DNA of 39,156 nt from UBA1067 sp050874585 (GTDB taxonomy: Bacteria; Verrucomicrobiota; Kiritimatiellia; RFP12; UBA1067): assembly GCA_050874585.1 (NCBI GenBank), contig JBNMKZ010000018.1:1-39156 (forward strand), in the 5' to 3' direction. The notes beneath the pieces are model-generated. The model did not search any database. It saw only the letters and a list, made by a program, of their open reading frames with translations, and was not told the origin of the DNA. This document shows positions 9,664 through 18,738 of this stretch, in pieces. The position numbers and the translations under genes are program-made. The stretch's first letter is position 1. Every line of letters begins with the position of its first letter.

Positions 9664-11871
9664 ATGAAAAAGGGCATTATACTTGTTGGCTATCTGATGC
9701 TGTCGGCGGCATTTGCGCTTGCCGCGCCAGGGAATGGGACAAAAGGTCGTCTTGGAACCGAGGGAAATGGAAAGGGAGGCTCAAAACAGGTTGAGAACCG
9801 TGCCCTGCGGATGGTCAAGAATGCTGTTCAGCTTTTTGCCGCCAATGAGGACGAGCGGGCGGTCGGAATGCTGGAGGCCGTTGCGCGGATGTACCCGGAG
9901 TCGCAGGCCCGCTTTCGCGCCGCGCTTGAACTTGGGCGGCATTTCACTGAGAAGCGCAACTTCGACCGCGCCTGGGCCGAATTGCGCAAGGCCGGCAACG
10001 CGGCGGATGAGGACGTGCAGGCCGAGGCCCTCCTTCTGCAGGGGCAGATGCAGGTGGCGCGGGGAACGCCCGCCGAAGCCGTGATGTCCCTTCGTCGCCT
10101 TGTCCAGGACTTTCCGGCGAGTGCCTTTGCAAATGATGCCTACTTCCTCATCGGGCAGATCCACTTCGAGGCGGGACGCTGGGCGCGTGCGACCGAGGCC
10201 TACCAAATGGTTGGTACGGCCATTCCGTCGACCACCGATACGAATGCGGTCATTCGAACGGAGGCTGGGCAGCGGATGTATGTGCGCGTCCATGACCGCG
10301 ACCTTGCCGTCTTGTCATCCTTGGGAGGAACGGCTTTCGTTGAGTTTCAGGGCGCGGCAGGTGATGTCGAGCGGGCAGAACTGATGCCCTTTGGGCGTGG
10401 GGATGGTGACTTCTTGGCCTCCGTCAAGACGACGGTTGCCGACACCCGGAAGAACGACGGGCTCCTGACCGTGCGGAGCGGTGAGCCGATTACGGCCGTC
10501 TATGTGGATGCCAATACGGAGTCGGGCGAGGAGAATCGAAAGGTGCTGGCGAAAGCCGAGATCGTATCCTCGGCGGTTCTTTCGTTCAAGGACGGTGCGC
10601 AGCGTCAGCGTGTGCGTGGCGTTTTTGTGGATCAGCCCGCGTTTCTGCACTTGAGGGATTTTGACTTGGATGTTTCGGATCGAGCGGATGGGGCGAAGGT
10701 TGTCGTCAAGGCGCAGTATCGGGAGCGGCCGGAACCGGCACCGGGCGAGACGGTTGCACCGCCACCACTCCCGGATGCCCCATGGCTGACGCGTGATGAA
10801 GTGGAGGTTGAACTGACGGAGACGGGGCCGCGTACGGGCATCTTTACGGGTCGTCTGATTCCTCGGCTTCTGCCGGAAGGCGAGTCTCCCGTAGTTCCCC
10901 TGCCGAAAGGTGAAATCGGTGTGCACCCCGACGAGCGGCTCCTTGTCGAGTATGAGGATGAACGCAATCTGGAGGGGACGGTGCCTGTCATGCGGACGGC
11001 TTCTGTCGTCATCCTTGTAGGCGGTTCAACCGAACCGCAGTCCATCGTGGCCCATTCAGCCGACCCATCAGTTCAGGCCAAGAAGCTGGTCATAGAGGCG
11101 AAGCTCCTCTACAAGTGGGGTTCAATCTTCAAGGATGTAGGTCTTCAGGAACACGCACAGGCCAAGGCCGACGAGGGGTTGAAGCGTATTGCCGATGTCT
11201 TTGAACTGGCGGCGCACAATGCCCTGCAGCGAGCCGTCCTTGAGGAGGCCTATGAGGCGCGGTGGAACCTTCTTCTTGTGAAGGACGATTTGCGTAATGC
11301 CATTGCGACATGCAACGGTCTTGTTCGCCGCTTCCCCGATACGGTCCTGGCCGATCGCGCCTTCATGCAGATTGCGAATGCTCGTCTCCAGGAGAAGACG
11401 GCCGAGTCGTTGCGTTCGGCTCTTCAGGTACTCGGTGCGATTATCAACCTGCCGAATTCGGCTCTCAAGGCTGAAGCCCAGTTCAGAATTGGTGAAGTCC
11501 TTGAGGAGCAGGCCCGCATGGGACAGGAGGACGGAAAGAAACCCGATTTCGCGCCGGCCATTCTTGCATTCAAGCGTTGTGCCGAGACTTATCCGTCAAG
11601 CTCGTTTGCCGGTGAATCGTACAAGCGAATGGTCGACTACAATGTGTCGATTCGGAACTATTCGACGGCCGTTGAGATTCTTGAGCAGGTCTTCCAGGAC
11701 TATCCAGATGCGCCCTGGCTGGATGAAATGCTGCTCAAGTGGGGCATCGTCAAGAACCGCATGGGCGATCGGGAGGGGGCGAAGGAGAAGTTCCGTCAGC
11801 TCATTGAAGAGTATCCGGGCGGAAAGTCCGCAAAGACGGCCGCCGGTTTTCTGAAGCGTTTGGGAGACTGA
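9664..11871 (+). CDS. Exported TPR and beta-sandwich protein, paralogue-like to the first gene
   Basis: 735-aa protein. I start it at ATG 9664, behind GGGAAGGGG at 9647-9654 and followed by MKKGIILVGYLMLSAAFALA, a typical signal peptide. The longer reading from 9634 would overlap the upstream gene and hide that peptide. Residues ~40-185 are YbgF/BamD-like TPRs. Two beta modules follow, with acidic loops VHDRDLAV near 206 and LRDFDLDVSD near 328. The second closes with ETGPRTGIFTG, the same signature as in the 2577-aa protein. Residues ~475-735 return to TPRs. It is effectively a condensed version of the first gene. A shared ancestor or a shared binding partner is likely. The molecular function is unknown. 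Confidence 0.85.
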   Translation: MKKGIILVGYLMLSAAFALAAPGNGTKGRLGTEGNGKGGSKQVENRALRMVKNAVQLFAANEDERAVGMLEAVARMYPESQARFRAALELGRHFTEKRNFDRAWAELRKAGNAADEDVQAEALLLQGQMQVARGTPAEAVMSLRRLVQDFPASAFANDAYFLIGQIHFEAGRWARATEAYQMVGTAIPSTTDTNAVIRTEAGQRMYVRVHDRDLAVLSSLGGTAFVEFQGAAGDVERAELMPFGRGDGDFLASVKTTVADTRKNDGLLTVRSGEPITAVYVDANTESGEENRKVLAKAEIVSSAVLSFKDGAQRQRVRGVFVDQPAFLHLRDFDLDVSDRADGAKVVVKAQYRERPEPAPGETVAPPPLPDAPWLTRDEVEVELTETGPRTGIFTGRLIPRLLPEGESPVVPLPKGEIGVHPDERLLVEYEDERNLEGTVPVMRTASVVILVGGSTEPQSIVAHSADPSVQAKKLVIEAKLLYKWGSIFKDVGLQEHAQAKADEGLKRIADVFELAAHNALQRAVLEEAYEARWNLLLVKDDLRNAIATCNGLVRRFPDTVLADRAFMQIANARLQEKTAESLRSALQVLGAIINLPNSALKAEAQFRIGEVLEEQARMGQEDGKKPDFAPAILAFKRCAETYPSSSFAGESYKRMVDYNVSIRNYSTAVEILEQVFQDYPDAPWLDEMLLKWGIVKNRMGDREGAKEKFRQLIEEYPGGKSAKTAAGFLKRLGD

Positions 11872-11877
11872 CAGACC

Positions 11878-14800
11878 ATGACGGAGTCACCAGTCAGGGA
11901 ATTTCTCAATCCCCATTCCCCGCTTGTTCGGGAAGTCGTCTCGTGGTTGTGCGGCGGCGCGGGTTATCGGGGCCGTGTTGAACGGGTTGATGGTGCAAGG
12001 TCGTTGGCGCACCTGATGGTTGTCGTGCCGACGGCGCAATCCGGACGAAACCTTCGTCTCGCGTTGGCACGGGAGGCTGAGCGGCGGGGGTGGGGCGGCG
12101 TATTGCCACCAAAAGTCGTCCTTCCGATGCAATTGGTCCGACCGGCGGACGAGTCACTTCCGGAGGCTGGTGAAGCAGATGTTGCCGCAGCCTTTCTCAA
12201 GTTCCTGGACAGGCGACCGATTCGCCGCGTCGTCAAGAAGGAGCAGGGAAGCCGACTTGAGTTGGAGGAGTGGACGCATCTGATACAGCCGAACTTTCTG
12301 ATGAAAATGGAGGCGCGGCTTTCGTTGTTGGATCAGCTGCAGGACATTTGGCGGGTGCTCGCAGGGGGCGGCTTGCTGATGTCGGATGTCCTGCAGTGTG
12401 AGCGGGCGGTGCAGGTCTTGGATGCGGCCCAGGGCGACGAGAAAGCCCGCTGGGAGGAACTCGCGGCACTCGAAATGGCGTTCTTCGACTTCCTGCATGA
12501 GCAGGGCTTGCGTCATCCGTCTGAGAATGTGCGATTGGCGAAAAATTCGCCGCGCTCCTTTCCCGATGACATTCGGGAAGTTATCCTTCCCGCCCTGGCG
12601 GATCCGATTGGCGTTTTGAAGGATGTGCTGAAGGGGCAGGGTGAGAATGTTCGTACGACCGTGCTGATTCATGCGGATGCATCGGAGTCCGGACGCTTTG
12701 ACGAATATGGCCGCCCTCTTGTCGACCAGTGGACTGGCGCGGCGCGCCCCGTTCTTGACCGGTTGGTGAATGAGGACATCGTCCTCGCATCCAATACCAC
12801 TGACTTGGCGCGGCGCGTGACGGTGGATTTTCCCTCTGCCGGTAGCGGCTTCGCGCCGCCGTCGCTCGCCCTGGTGGACGAGGAGACGTTCCCCGAGGTT
12901 TCGGCGGCATTTCTCAATGCGGGCTATGTCGTCCATAACCCCGGTAGTCACAAGTTGTCAGCCTCTTCGCTTGGGTATCTCATTCAGAATCTGTCAGACT
13001 TGTATCGCCTTGGTGTGGACGGTGTCCCCTGGAAGCCGTTTGTCGCCGTTCTTCGCTCGGATGATTTCCAGAAGGCGATTCGGTCTGATATTCCGTACAG
13101 CCGGGCGGATGTCCTGAAGGGCATTGATTTCGTGCAGAACCGGTTTCTTCCGCAGGTCATGCCGTCTGACGGCAAGTTCCCCGAGGTGCGGATTGATTCA
13201 CACGATGAGGTGGCCTACGCGGCGTTTTGGGCGGCGGCGAACCTTCTCCTGTCGTGGTTGGAGGAGGCGCGGCGTACGGGCGGGTGGACGTCGTATGTGC
13301 GTGCGCTTCTTCGGAAGGTCTTCTCGCAGCGGATGCTGTCGGGCGGGGAAGGAGATGTCGAGCTTCGTGCGGCGGCGGACTGTGTTCGGGAGATGTTGGC
13401 CGAGTTGGAAAGCGCGTTCATTACCTCGCTTGAACTCTCGGATGAGGCCTTCGCGGCCATCGTGAGGCGTTCGTTCAGGCGTGCCGCCTATGCGTTGGAG
13501 CCAGACGCCCCGGATGCCATTAAGACCGAAGGCTGGCTGGAGCTCTCCTGGAGTGATTGCGAGAAGTTTGCGTTGGTCGGCTTTCATGAGGGGGCTGTGC
13601 CTGATTCCGTGATGGGCCATATCTTCATTCCCGACCACCTTCGCCAGGCTCTTGGCCTCGTCTCGAACGAACAGCGGTTGGCGCGTGATACGTGGTTTCT
13701 GACGGAACTCCTGACCTCGCACGAGTTGCACGCCGTTCGGGCCTATGTTGCACGGACGAACAACCAGGGGGACATTTGTCGTCCGAGTCGATTGCTTTAC
13801 TTGTGCGACTCGCAGGATCTTGCGAATCGGGCGGCCTATCTTTTCGGTGATTGTGCAACGGACGTCACGCGGTTTCCCCGTCAGGTCGTTGCCGATTGGC
13901 GCTTGCGATTGCCGGATGAAATCGATTTTCCGAGTCGAGACGAGCGGACTCCCGAGGGTCGTCTTTCGGCCAGTTACATTGACCAGTACATTCGCTGTCC
14001 GTTTACTTATCTCCTGCAGTTCGCCCTTGGGATGAAGACGGTGGAGGAGAAGTCCGAACTCGGCTACGATGACTTTGGTAAGTTGGTTCACCTGGTGCTT
14101 GAGGAGTATGCGAAGGGGCAGATTGCACGCGGCGATTGCCAGTTGACGGAAGTCGGGGCGATTCGCAAGGAACTTGAGAACATCGCCTTGAGCGTCTGCT
14201 CGGCCTACGGTGCGCACCCGACGGTCAATATGTCCCTTCAGCTACGGGCCGTCATGGGACGGATTCAGCTCTTTGCAGATATTCAGGCCCTTTGGGCAAA
14301 GGAAGGCTGGCGCATTGTGGAGCGTCCCGAGTATCCTTTTCTCGTTCAGCCGTTTGCGGCCGAGGGGGAATCCGCCTGGATTCGCGGCAGTGTGGATCGA
14401 ATCGACTATCATCCGGATCACGGTTATCGTCTGATTGACTACAAGTGCTGGGACAAGAAGAAAGACGTGACCAGCAAACACATTGCCGCCGGCGGTGTGC
14501 GGCATCAGGCGTTTGCCGCGAAACAGCATCTGCCACTGCTGGAGGATGGTCGCCGTCTCCTGACGGTTCAGCTGCCGCTTTATGCGCGGTGTCTTGAATG
14601 TGCGGCTCCGAAGTTCCGTGGTCACATTGTCGACTTGTGCTATCTTGTTCTCGGGGAAGATGCGGAGAATGTTGGTGTGTACGGCAGTGGCTTTGACCAG
14701 GGGCCGTTCAATTGCTTCAAGAGCGAAAGATCGCGGCTCATTCTGACGGAGCTTGCGCCAATTGCGCTTCAGACGGCCCGTACGGCCATCCGCCACATTC

Positions 14801-14958
14801 GCGGCAATTTGTTTTGGCCGCCGGGTCCGGGGGAGCGTTGGAGATTCGGCTTTGAGAGTATCTTGGTGGATTCGCCGGAAAAGGATATGGGGGATGGAGT
14901 TGCGGAAAAGCCCGCCTGGCTTGCGCGGCAGCTTGAGCGACTGGAGGCATGCAAATGA
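11878..14958 (+). CDS. addB: AddB-like PD-(D/E)XK nuclease, repair of double-strand breaks
   Basis: 1026-aa protein resembling AddB, the partner nuclease of AddAB helicase-nuclease, which resects DNA ends for RecA-dependent recombination. The C-terminal RecB-type nuclease motifs are visible: G-x-x-x-H in FGKLVHLVLEEYA (near 732-744), an acidic site in RGSVDRIDY (near 835), the catalytic IDYK (near 853) and the QLPLY motif (near 896). The N-terminus shows the AddB-like VVVPTAQSGRNLR strand but no Walker A loop. The C-terminal cysteine cluster that binds an Fe-S centre in Bacillus AddB is not evident. The gene begins 6 nt after the TPR gene and overlaps addA by ATGA (14955-14958). Assignment rests on motifs plus the addA partner. 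Divergence is high. Confidence 0.75.
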   Translation: MTESPVREFLNPHSPLVREVVSWLCGGAGYRGRVERVDGARSLAHLMVVVPTAQSGRNLRLALAREAERRGWGGVLPPKVVLPMQLVRPADESLPEAGEADVAAAFLKFLDRRPIRRVVKKEQGSRLELEEWTHLIQPNFLMKMEARLSLLDQLQDIWRVLAGGGLLMSDVLQCERAVQVLDAAQGDEKARWEELAALEMAFFDFLHEQGLRHPSENVRLAKNSPRSFPDDIREVILPALADPIGVLKDVLKGQGENVRTTVLIHADASESGRFDEYGRPLVDQWTGAARPVLDRLVNEDIVLASNTTDLARRVTVDFPSAGSGFAPPSLALVDEETFPEVSAAFLNAGYVVHNPGSHKLSASSLGYLIQNLSDLYRLGVDGVPWKPFVAVLRSDDFQKAIRSDIPYSRADVLKGIDFVQNRFLPQVMPSDGKFPEVRIDSHDEVAYAAFWAAANLLLSWLEEARRTGGWTSYVRALLRKVFSQRMLSGGEGDVELRAAADCVREMLAELESAFITSLELSDEAFAAIVRRSFRRAAYALEPDAPDAIKTEGWLELSWSDCEKFALVGFHEGAVPDSVMGHIFIPDHLRQALGLVSNEQRLARDTWFLTELLTSHELHAVRAYVARTNNQGDICRPSRLLYLCDSQDLANRAAYLFGDCATDVTRFPRQVVADWRLRLPDEIDFPSRDERTPEGRLSASYIDQYIRCPFTYLLQFALGMKTVEEKSELGYDDFGKLVHLVLEEYAKGQIARGDCQLTEVGAIRKELENIALSVCSAYGAHPTVNMSLQLRAVMGRIQLFADIQALWAKEGWRIVERPEYPFLVQPFAAEGESAWIRGSVDRIDYHPDHGYRLIDYKCWDKKKDVTSKHIAAGGVRHQAFAAKQHLPLLEDGRRLLTVQLPLYARCLECAAPKFRGHIVDLCYLVLGEDAENVGVYGSGFDQGPFNCFKSERSRLILTELAPIALQTARTAIRHIRGNLFWPPGPGERWRFGFESILVDSPEKDMGDGVAEKPAWLARQLERLEACK

Positions 14959-17900
14959 TTGAGGGCAATCTTCTGATTCGGGCTTCGGCAGGGACGGGCA
15001 AGACCTTCTCGCTGGCGACACGCTTCATCCGTCTGATGTTGTTTGACGGGGTGGAACCCGAACGGATTGTGGCGTTGACATTCTCGCGTGCGGCGGCCCA
15101 GGAAATCTACGAGGCACTCCTGAAGCGCCTGTGGAAGGCGGCGGCAAGTGCCGAGGGCGTGGCGACGGAACGACGGAATCTCCTGAAGAATTTCTCGGAG
15201 GACAAGAAAAGGGCGATTGACGCACTGAAGATAGCCTGGACGCCGGCGACATTCGCCGACCTGCTGCGGAAGGTTGTCAACGCGCAGCACACGGGGTCGA
15301 TTGCGACGCTGGATAGCTTCATCTTGCGCCTCGTGGGGAATTTTCCGCTGGAGTTCGGCTTTCAGAATGCGGTCGAGGTTCTGGATACGAAGGGGGAGAT
15401 GGATGCTCTCGATCGGGCAAAGCGGGCGGTTCTTGAGCGGACGACGGATGCAGGTGAATTCACGAATGCCTTTTATGCGGTTCGGCGCGGCACATTTTCG
15501 CGAATGTGCACCAAAGTCCTGGATACCTTGATGGAGGAGGGCGGCTGGCGAAAGTTCATCCTGGAGCACCCCGAATGCCGGGCTTGGACAAAAGAGTCGA
15601 TGTGCAAGGCACTGGGCATTTCGCTTAATCCTGTCCGGCCAGACTTGTCGGCGCTTCCGATCGGCAGGAGATTCGATCCAGTAGAAAAGTTGGTGAAATG
15701 TGTGGCGCAGTATGATGGAAGCGAGACCTTCCTCCCTTCGAGTAAAGCCGATGGTTTCCGTCTTTTGCTGAACGAGTTTGCCCGCAATCCGAACGCGACA
15801 TCCGTCAGTTGGACGACGAAAGGTGGTCAGGTTCGCGAGTTTCCGTATGGCGAGGAGGGCGCACGACTCATCCGTGAAGGCATCCGCTACTTGATGGATG
15901 TCTATCTCATGCGAAAACTTGAGGTCGTGGGGGCTACGATTCGGCTCTTTTCGCTGATTGACGGCGAATACGATGCCGCGACGCGGCGGATGGGGAAGCT
16001 GACGTTCAGGGATTTTACAGACGCGGCGAAGGGCGGCGGTGCAGGCGAGGCGGGCTTGGAGTTGGAAAACTTGCAGTTTCGATTTGATTCGCGCCTTGAC
16101 CATTGGGCATTGGATGAGTTTCAGGATACCAGCGAAGTCCAGTGGTCGTGCCTGCGGCCGCTGGTTGAATCCGCTGCCGATGGGGAGGGCGGTCGCTCCG
16201 TCATCGCCGTCGGCGATTTGAAGCAGTCCATTTATATGTGGCGCGGCGGAGACGACAAGCCGTTTGAGGAAATGATGGGATGGGACTGGTTCACCGAAGC
16301 GGGCCACGGAAGAATAGAAGACAGCAAGATTTCCTATCGGTACGGAAAGCGCATTGCCGATTTCATCAACCTGGTCTTTGGCGCGGCGAATCTAAAAGGC
16401 GGGCGGATGATTCCACCGGCTCGATCGGCTGCGGTTGACCGTTGGCTTCGCCCGGACTGCTGGCTTGAACATCAGCCGGACTGCGGTGCGGACGGTCATC
16501 CCAAGGCCGCGGATTATGTGAAGGTTGTTGCCGTCAAACCGAAGGAGGTCGACGACTCGGAGGAGAAGTCGACTAATGCCGCGCGGGATGCCATGGTAGA
16601 GGCTCTCTATCGGGAACTGAAACCCGTTTGGAAGGCCCATATTGAAGCCGAAAGCACGGAATCGGTCGGCATACTTGTCCGAAACAATCGGGATGGTGCG
16701 TTTGTGGCGGATTATCTGCGTCGGCAGGGTCTCCCGGTCGTCTGGGAGGGACTGAACGCCGTGGCGGATATGCCCGTTGTTCAGGCGGTCATCAACCTGC
16801 TTCGGCTTTCCGAGCACCCGGGCGACACCTTCGCCTGGACGCTCGTCAGCCGGCTTTTGCCAGTTTGCGACATTCTCTTCCCCGGTATAGCTTCCGCCGC
16901 GGTTGTCTCCTCCAAGGTGGCCGAGATGCTGTCCCATCAGGGACTTGCGCGAACCCTACGCGATTTTTGCAATCGTCTGTGCGAGGGGCATGGGCTCGAT
17001 GGGCTTTCATGCGAACGTCTGCACATGCTTGTCCGTCAGGGAGTTGATTACGAGCGGCAGAAAATCGCCGATGGGGGAATGGATGGTTTTGTCCGCTTTC
17101 TCAACGCGAGCAAGAACCGTGAGAATGCCGTCTCGTCGACTGTTATCCGTATCCTGACCGTCCATCGTTCGAAGGGCCTGACGCTGGATCGTGTCTTCGT
17201 TCCGCTCTTTGAGAGTTCAAAGACGTCCATCAGTGAGCCTTCGCAGATGTCCGTTCTCTTCGGGAAGGGGCATGAATGGGTCTTGCCGCACCTCGCGGCA
17301 GATGTCCTGAATCTGCATCCGGAACTCGCGGCAGTTTATGCGGAGCAGTGCGATGCGCGGCTTTTGGAGAACTTGCGCCTGTATTACGTCGCCCTGACGC
17401 GGGCGAGAAAGGCCATGTATGTCTTCTGTTCCACCGAGGAACATACGGGGCTTCACTTCGGCGATATCATCGTTGATGCGGTTGCGGGCAAGGGCGTTGC
17501 CGCAGGATTGGAGAATGGTGTCCTTTTTGAGGATGGTACAATCCCGCCGTTTGTGCGCGAGGAATCGGAGCAAAGGGAACAACATCACTGGACATTCAGT
17601 GCGCCCAAAGAGCGACTTGAGCGCGTGTCGCCATCCCGAATTTCGCATGGCGGATGGGATTCCGCCGCGCAAAGGCCATCCGCCGCGACTCTGTTTGAGC
17701 CTGATTATGGCTCGGCGGCTCGGCATGGCGTGGTCGCCCACTCGCGATACCAGAAAATACTGTGGGCGGAGGGGACTGACCTTGCGGCCCTGCCGAAGGC
17801 TTTTCAGGAGGCATTCGTGCGTCCTTCGGGCGATGCCGTCGTCTGGCGCGAGCGGAGTTATGAAATTTTCAGAGACCGCCGCTGGGAGACGGGGCAGTTC

Positions 17901-18143
17901 GACCGTGTTGTCTTTTCGGGTCCATCCGAGATGCGTGCGGCGGTCATTTACGATTTCAAGACCAATGCCAAGGCTACGGGCGAAACGGATGGTGCATTTG
18001 CGGAGCGGATGCGAACGCTGTACGCCGCGCAAATGGCTTCTTATCGCTGGGCCTTGAGCCGTCTGACGGGTATCCCACGTGAGCGAATAGCGACCAAGTT
18101 GTTGCTTGAAGCTACGGGTGCGGTCGTCCCTGTGGCGGATTGA
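14955..18143 (+). CDS. addA: AddA-like UvrD/RecB-family helicase-nuclease
   Basis: 1062-aa superfamily 1 helicase. I start it at ATG 14955, which has GGAGG 7 nt upstream and the classic ATGA overlap with addB. ATG 14949 is too close to that site. Visible motifs: Walker A ASAGTGKT (residues ~10-17), motif Ia LTFSRAAAQEI, Walker B DEFQDT (~388), motif III VGDLKQSIYMWRG, motif IV SYRYGKRIADFIN, motif V VHRSKGLTLDRV and motif VI YYVALTRAR (~808). The C-terminus carries a second PD-(D/E)XK nuclease: GVVAH (~921-926), GQFDRVVF (~980) and IYDFKT (~997). With AddB it should form the ATP-driven end-resection enzyme. The family role is well known. The unusual point is the operon shared with envelope TPR proteins. 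Confidence 0.85.
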   Translation: MIEGNLLIRASAGTGKTFSLATRFIRLMLFDGVEPERIVALTFSRAAAQEIYEALLKRLWKAAASAEGVATERRNLLKNFSEDKKRAIDALKIAWTPATFADLLRKVVNAQHTGSIATLDSFILRLVGNFPLEFGFQNAVEVLDTKGEMDALDRAKRAVLERTTDAGEFTNAFYAVRRGTFSRMCTKVLDTLMEEGGWRKFILEHPECRAWTKESMCKALGISLNPVRPDLSALPIGRRFDPVEKLVKCVAQYDGSETFLPSSKADGFRLLLNEFARNPNATSVSWTTKGGQVREFPYGEEGARLIREGIRYLMDVYLMRKLEVVGATIRLFSLIDGEYDAATRRMGKLTFRDFTDAAKGGGAGEAGLELENLQFRFDSRLDHWALDEFQDTSEVQWSCLRPLVESAADGEGGRSVIAVGDLKQSIYMWRGGDDKPFEEMMGWDWFTEAGHGRIEDSKISYRYGKRIADFINLVFGAANLKGGRMIPPARSAAVDRWLRPDCWLEHQPDCGADGHPKAADYVKVVAVKPKEVDDSEEKSTNAARDAMVEALYRELKPVWKAHIEAESTESVGILVRNNRDGAFVADYLRRQGLPVVWEGLNAVADMPVVQAVINLLRLSEHPGDTFAWTLVSRLLPVCDILFPGIASAAVVSSKVAEMLSHQGLARTLRDFCNRLCEGHGLDGLSCERLHMLVRQGVDYERQKIADGGMDGFVRFLNASKNRENAVSSTVIRILTVHRSKGLTLDRVFVPLFESSKTSISEPSQMSVLFGKGHEWVLPHLAADVLNLHPELAAVYAEQCDARLLENLRLYYVALTRARKAMYVFCSTEEHTGLHFGDIIVDAVAGKGVAAGLENGVLFEDGTIPPFVREESEQREQHHWTFSAPKERLERVSPSRISHGGWDSAAQRPSAATLFEPDYGSAARHGVVAHSRYQKILWAEGTDLAALPKAFQEAFVRPSGDAVVWRERSYEIFRDRRWETGQFDRVVFSGPSEMRAAVIYDFKTNAKATGETDGAFAERMRTLYAAQMASYRWALSRLTGIPRERIATKLLLEATGAVVPVAD

Positions 18144-18333
18144 AACCATCCGCGAGAGTGGGGTAAGGGCGATAAAAGGACGGGAATTGCGTCCTCGGGC
18201 TCCCGAAAACTGCCACGCACCGACCGTTTTTGCCTGTCAGTTCCCGGTCCAATGGGGAGGGCCGATTCGGTTCGTGGGCATTGTCGTACCTTCGGATGCT
18301 GATCAGAATTTCTTGTCGTGCGCAGGAGAAATG
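18144..18333. other. Non-coding region with an inverted repeat after addA
   Basis: No convincing gene is seen. CCACGCACCGA (18213-18223) and TCGGTTCGTGG (18267-18277) form an inverted repeat with 10 of 11 pairs and a 43-nt loop. A short CGGGCTCCCG palindrome lies just before it. I see no T-tracted terminator directly after addA. Small minus-strand reading frames here have no ribosome site and no recognisable product. Confidence 0.4.
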
Positions 18334-18485
18334 TGCCGCGTACGCATCGCGGCAATTTCCCGTGCCCATCGGACGGAAACTTACTCTTGAGTAACTTTAG
18401 ACTTACTCATGAGTAAGTTTTGATTTACTCATGAGTAAGTCTGTCGCCGATGGGCACGGGAGGCGCGGCACTTGCCCATGCCGCG
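18334..18485. repeat. Nested symmetric palindromic element with three 22-bp-phased palindromes
   Basis: Three palindromes start at 18381 (TTACTCTTGAGTAA), 18403 and 18425 (both TTACTCATGAGTAA), exactly 22 bp apart with 8-nt spacers of different sequence. They are flanked by perfect 14-bp arms, CCCGTGCCCATCGG (18359-18372) and CCGATGGGCACGGG (18447-18460). Outside these, a TGCCGCG/CGCGGCA hairpin lies on each side (18334-18354 and 18464-18485). Outer arms and middle palindrome share the centre 18409.5, and so do the outermost TGCCGCG copies. In the inner 104 bp about 42 of 52 positions pair with their mirror base. An operator array, a structured mobile element and a protein-binding DNA site are all possible. 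Confidence 0.8.
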
Positions 18486-18716
18486 TTGGGGGCGTCTCCG
18501 TCGGCATCCGCCGCGAAGCCGTTTGTTTGCCGAAATCTTGCGTTCGGCGTATGAATCGTTCGCTTATGGGCGGACGGGCGGACGCGGCAAGGCAATCTGC
18601 TGAAAGGGCACCAGTGGTGGGGCTAATCTTCTTCTTGGGCACGGCTCTTTACATTTCTGCTGACCCATTAGACTTTACAATTTCCAAAGCGGCCTCGTCA
18701 TCCATTGAAGTCTCAA

Positions 18717-18728
18717 ATATGGTAGAAT
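18717..18728 (+). promoter_or_regulatory. Extended -10 promoter, near-leaderless start of the TSP3 gene
   Basis: ATATGGTAGAATA contains -10 box TAGAAT (18723-18728) with the TGG extension shared with other promoters here. The ATG at 18739 is only 10 nt beyond the box, so the mRNA should begin 0-5 nt before the start codon. No Shine-Dalgarno lies between 18728 and 18739. Confidence 0.55.
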
Positions 18729-18738
18729 ACATCTATCC

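Noticed and set aside
7854..9677. 607-aa minus-strand reading frame opposite the 560-aa TPR gene
   Set aside because: It is a shadow of GC-biased codons. It has no ribosome site, no recognisable domain, and the opposite strand has a clear signal peptide and TPRs.
18381..18438. CRISPR-like array
   Set aside because: The repeats are 14-bp palindromes with 8-nt spacers and only three copies; CRISPR repeats and spacers are much longer and no cas gene is present.
18144..18738. Small protein genes in the 595-bp gap
   Set aside because: All frames are short, lack ribosome sites and cross the palindromic element.
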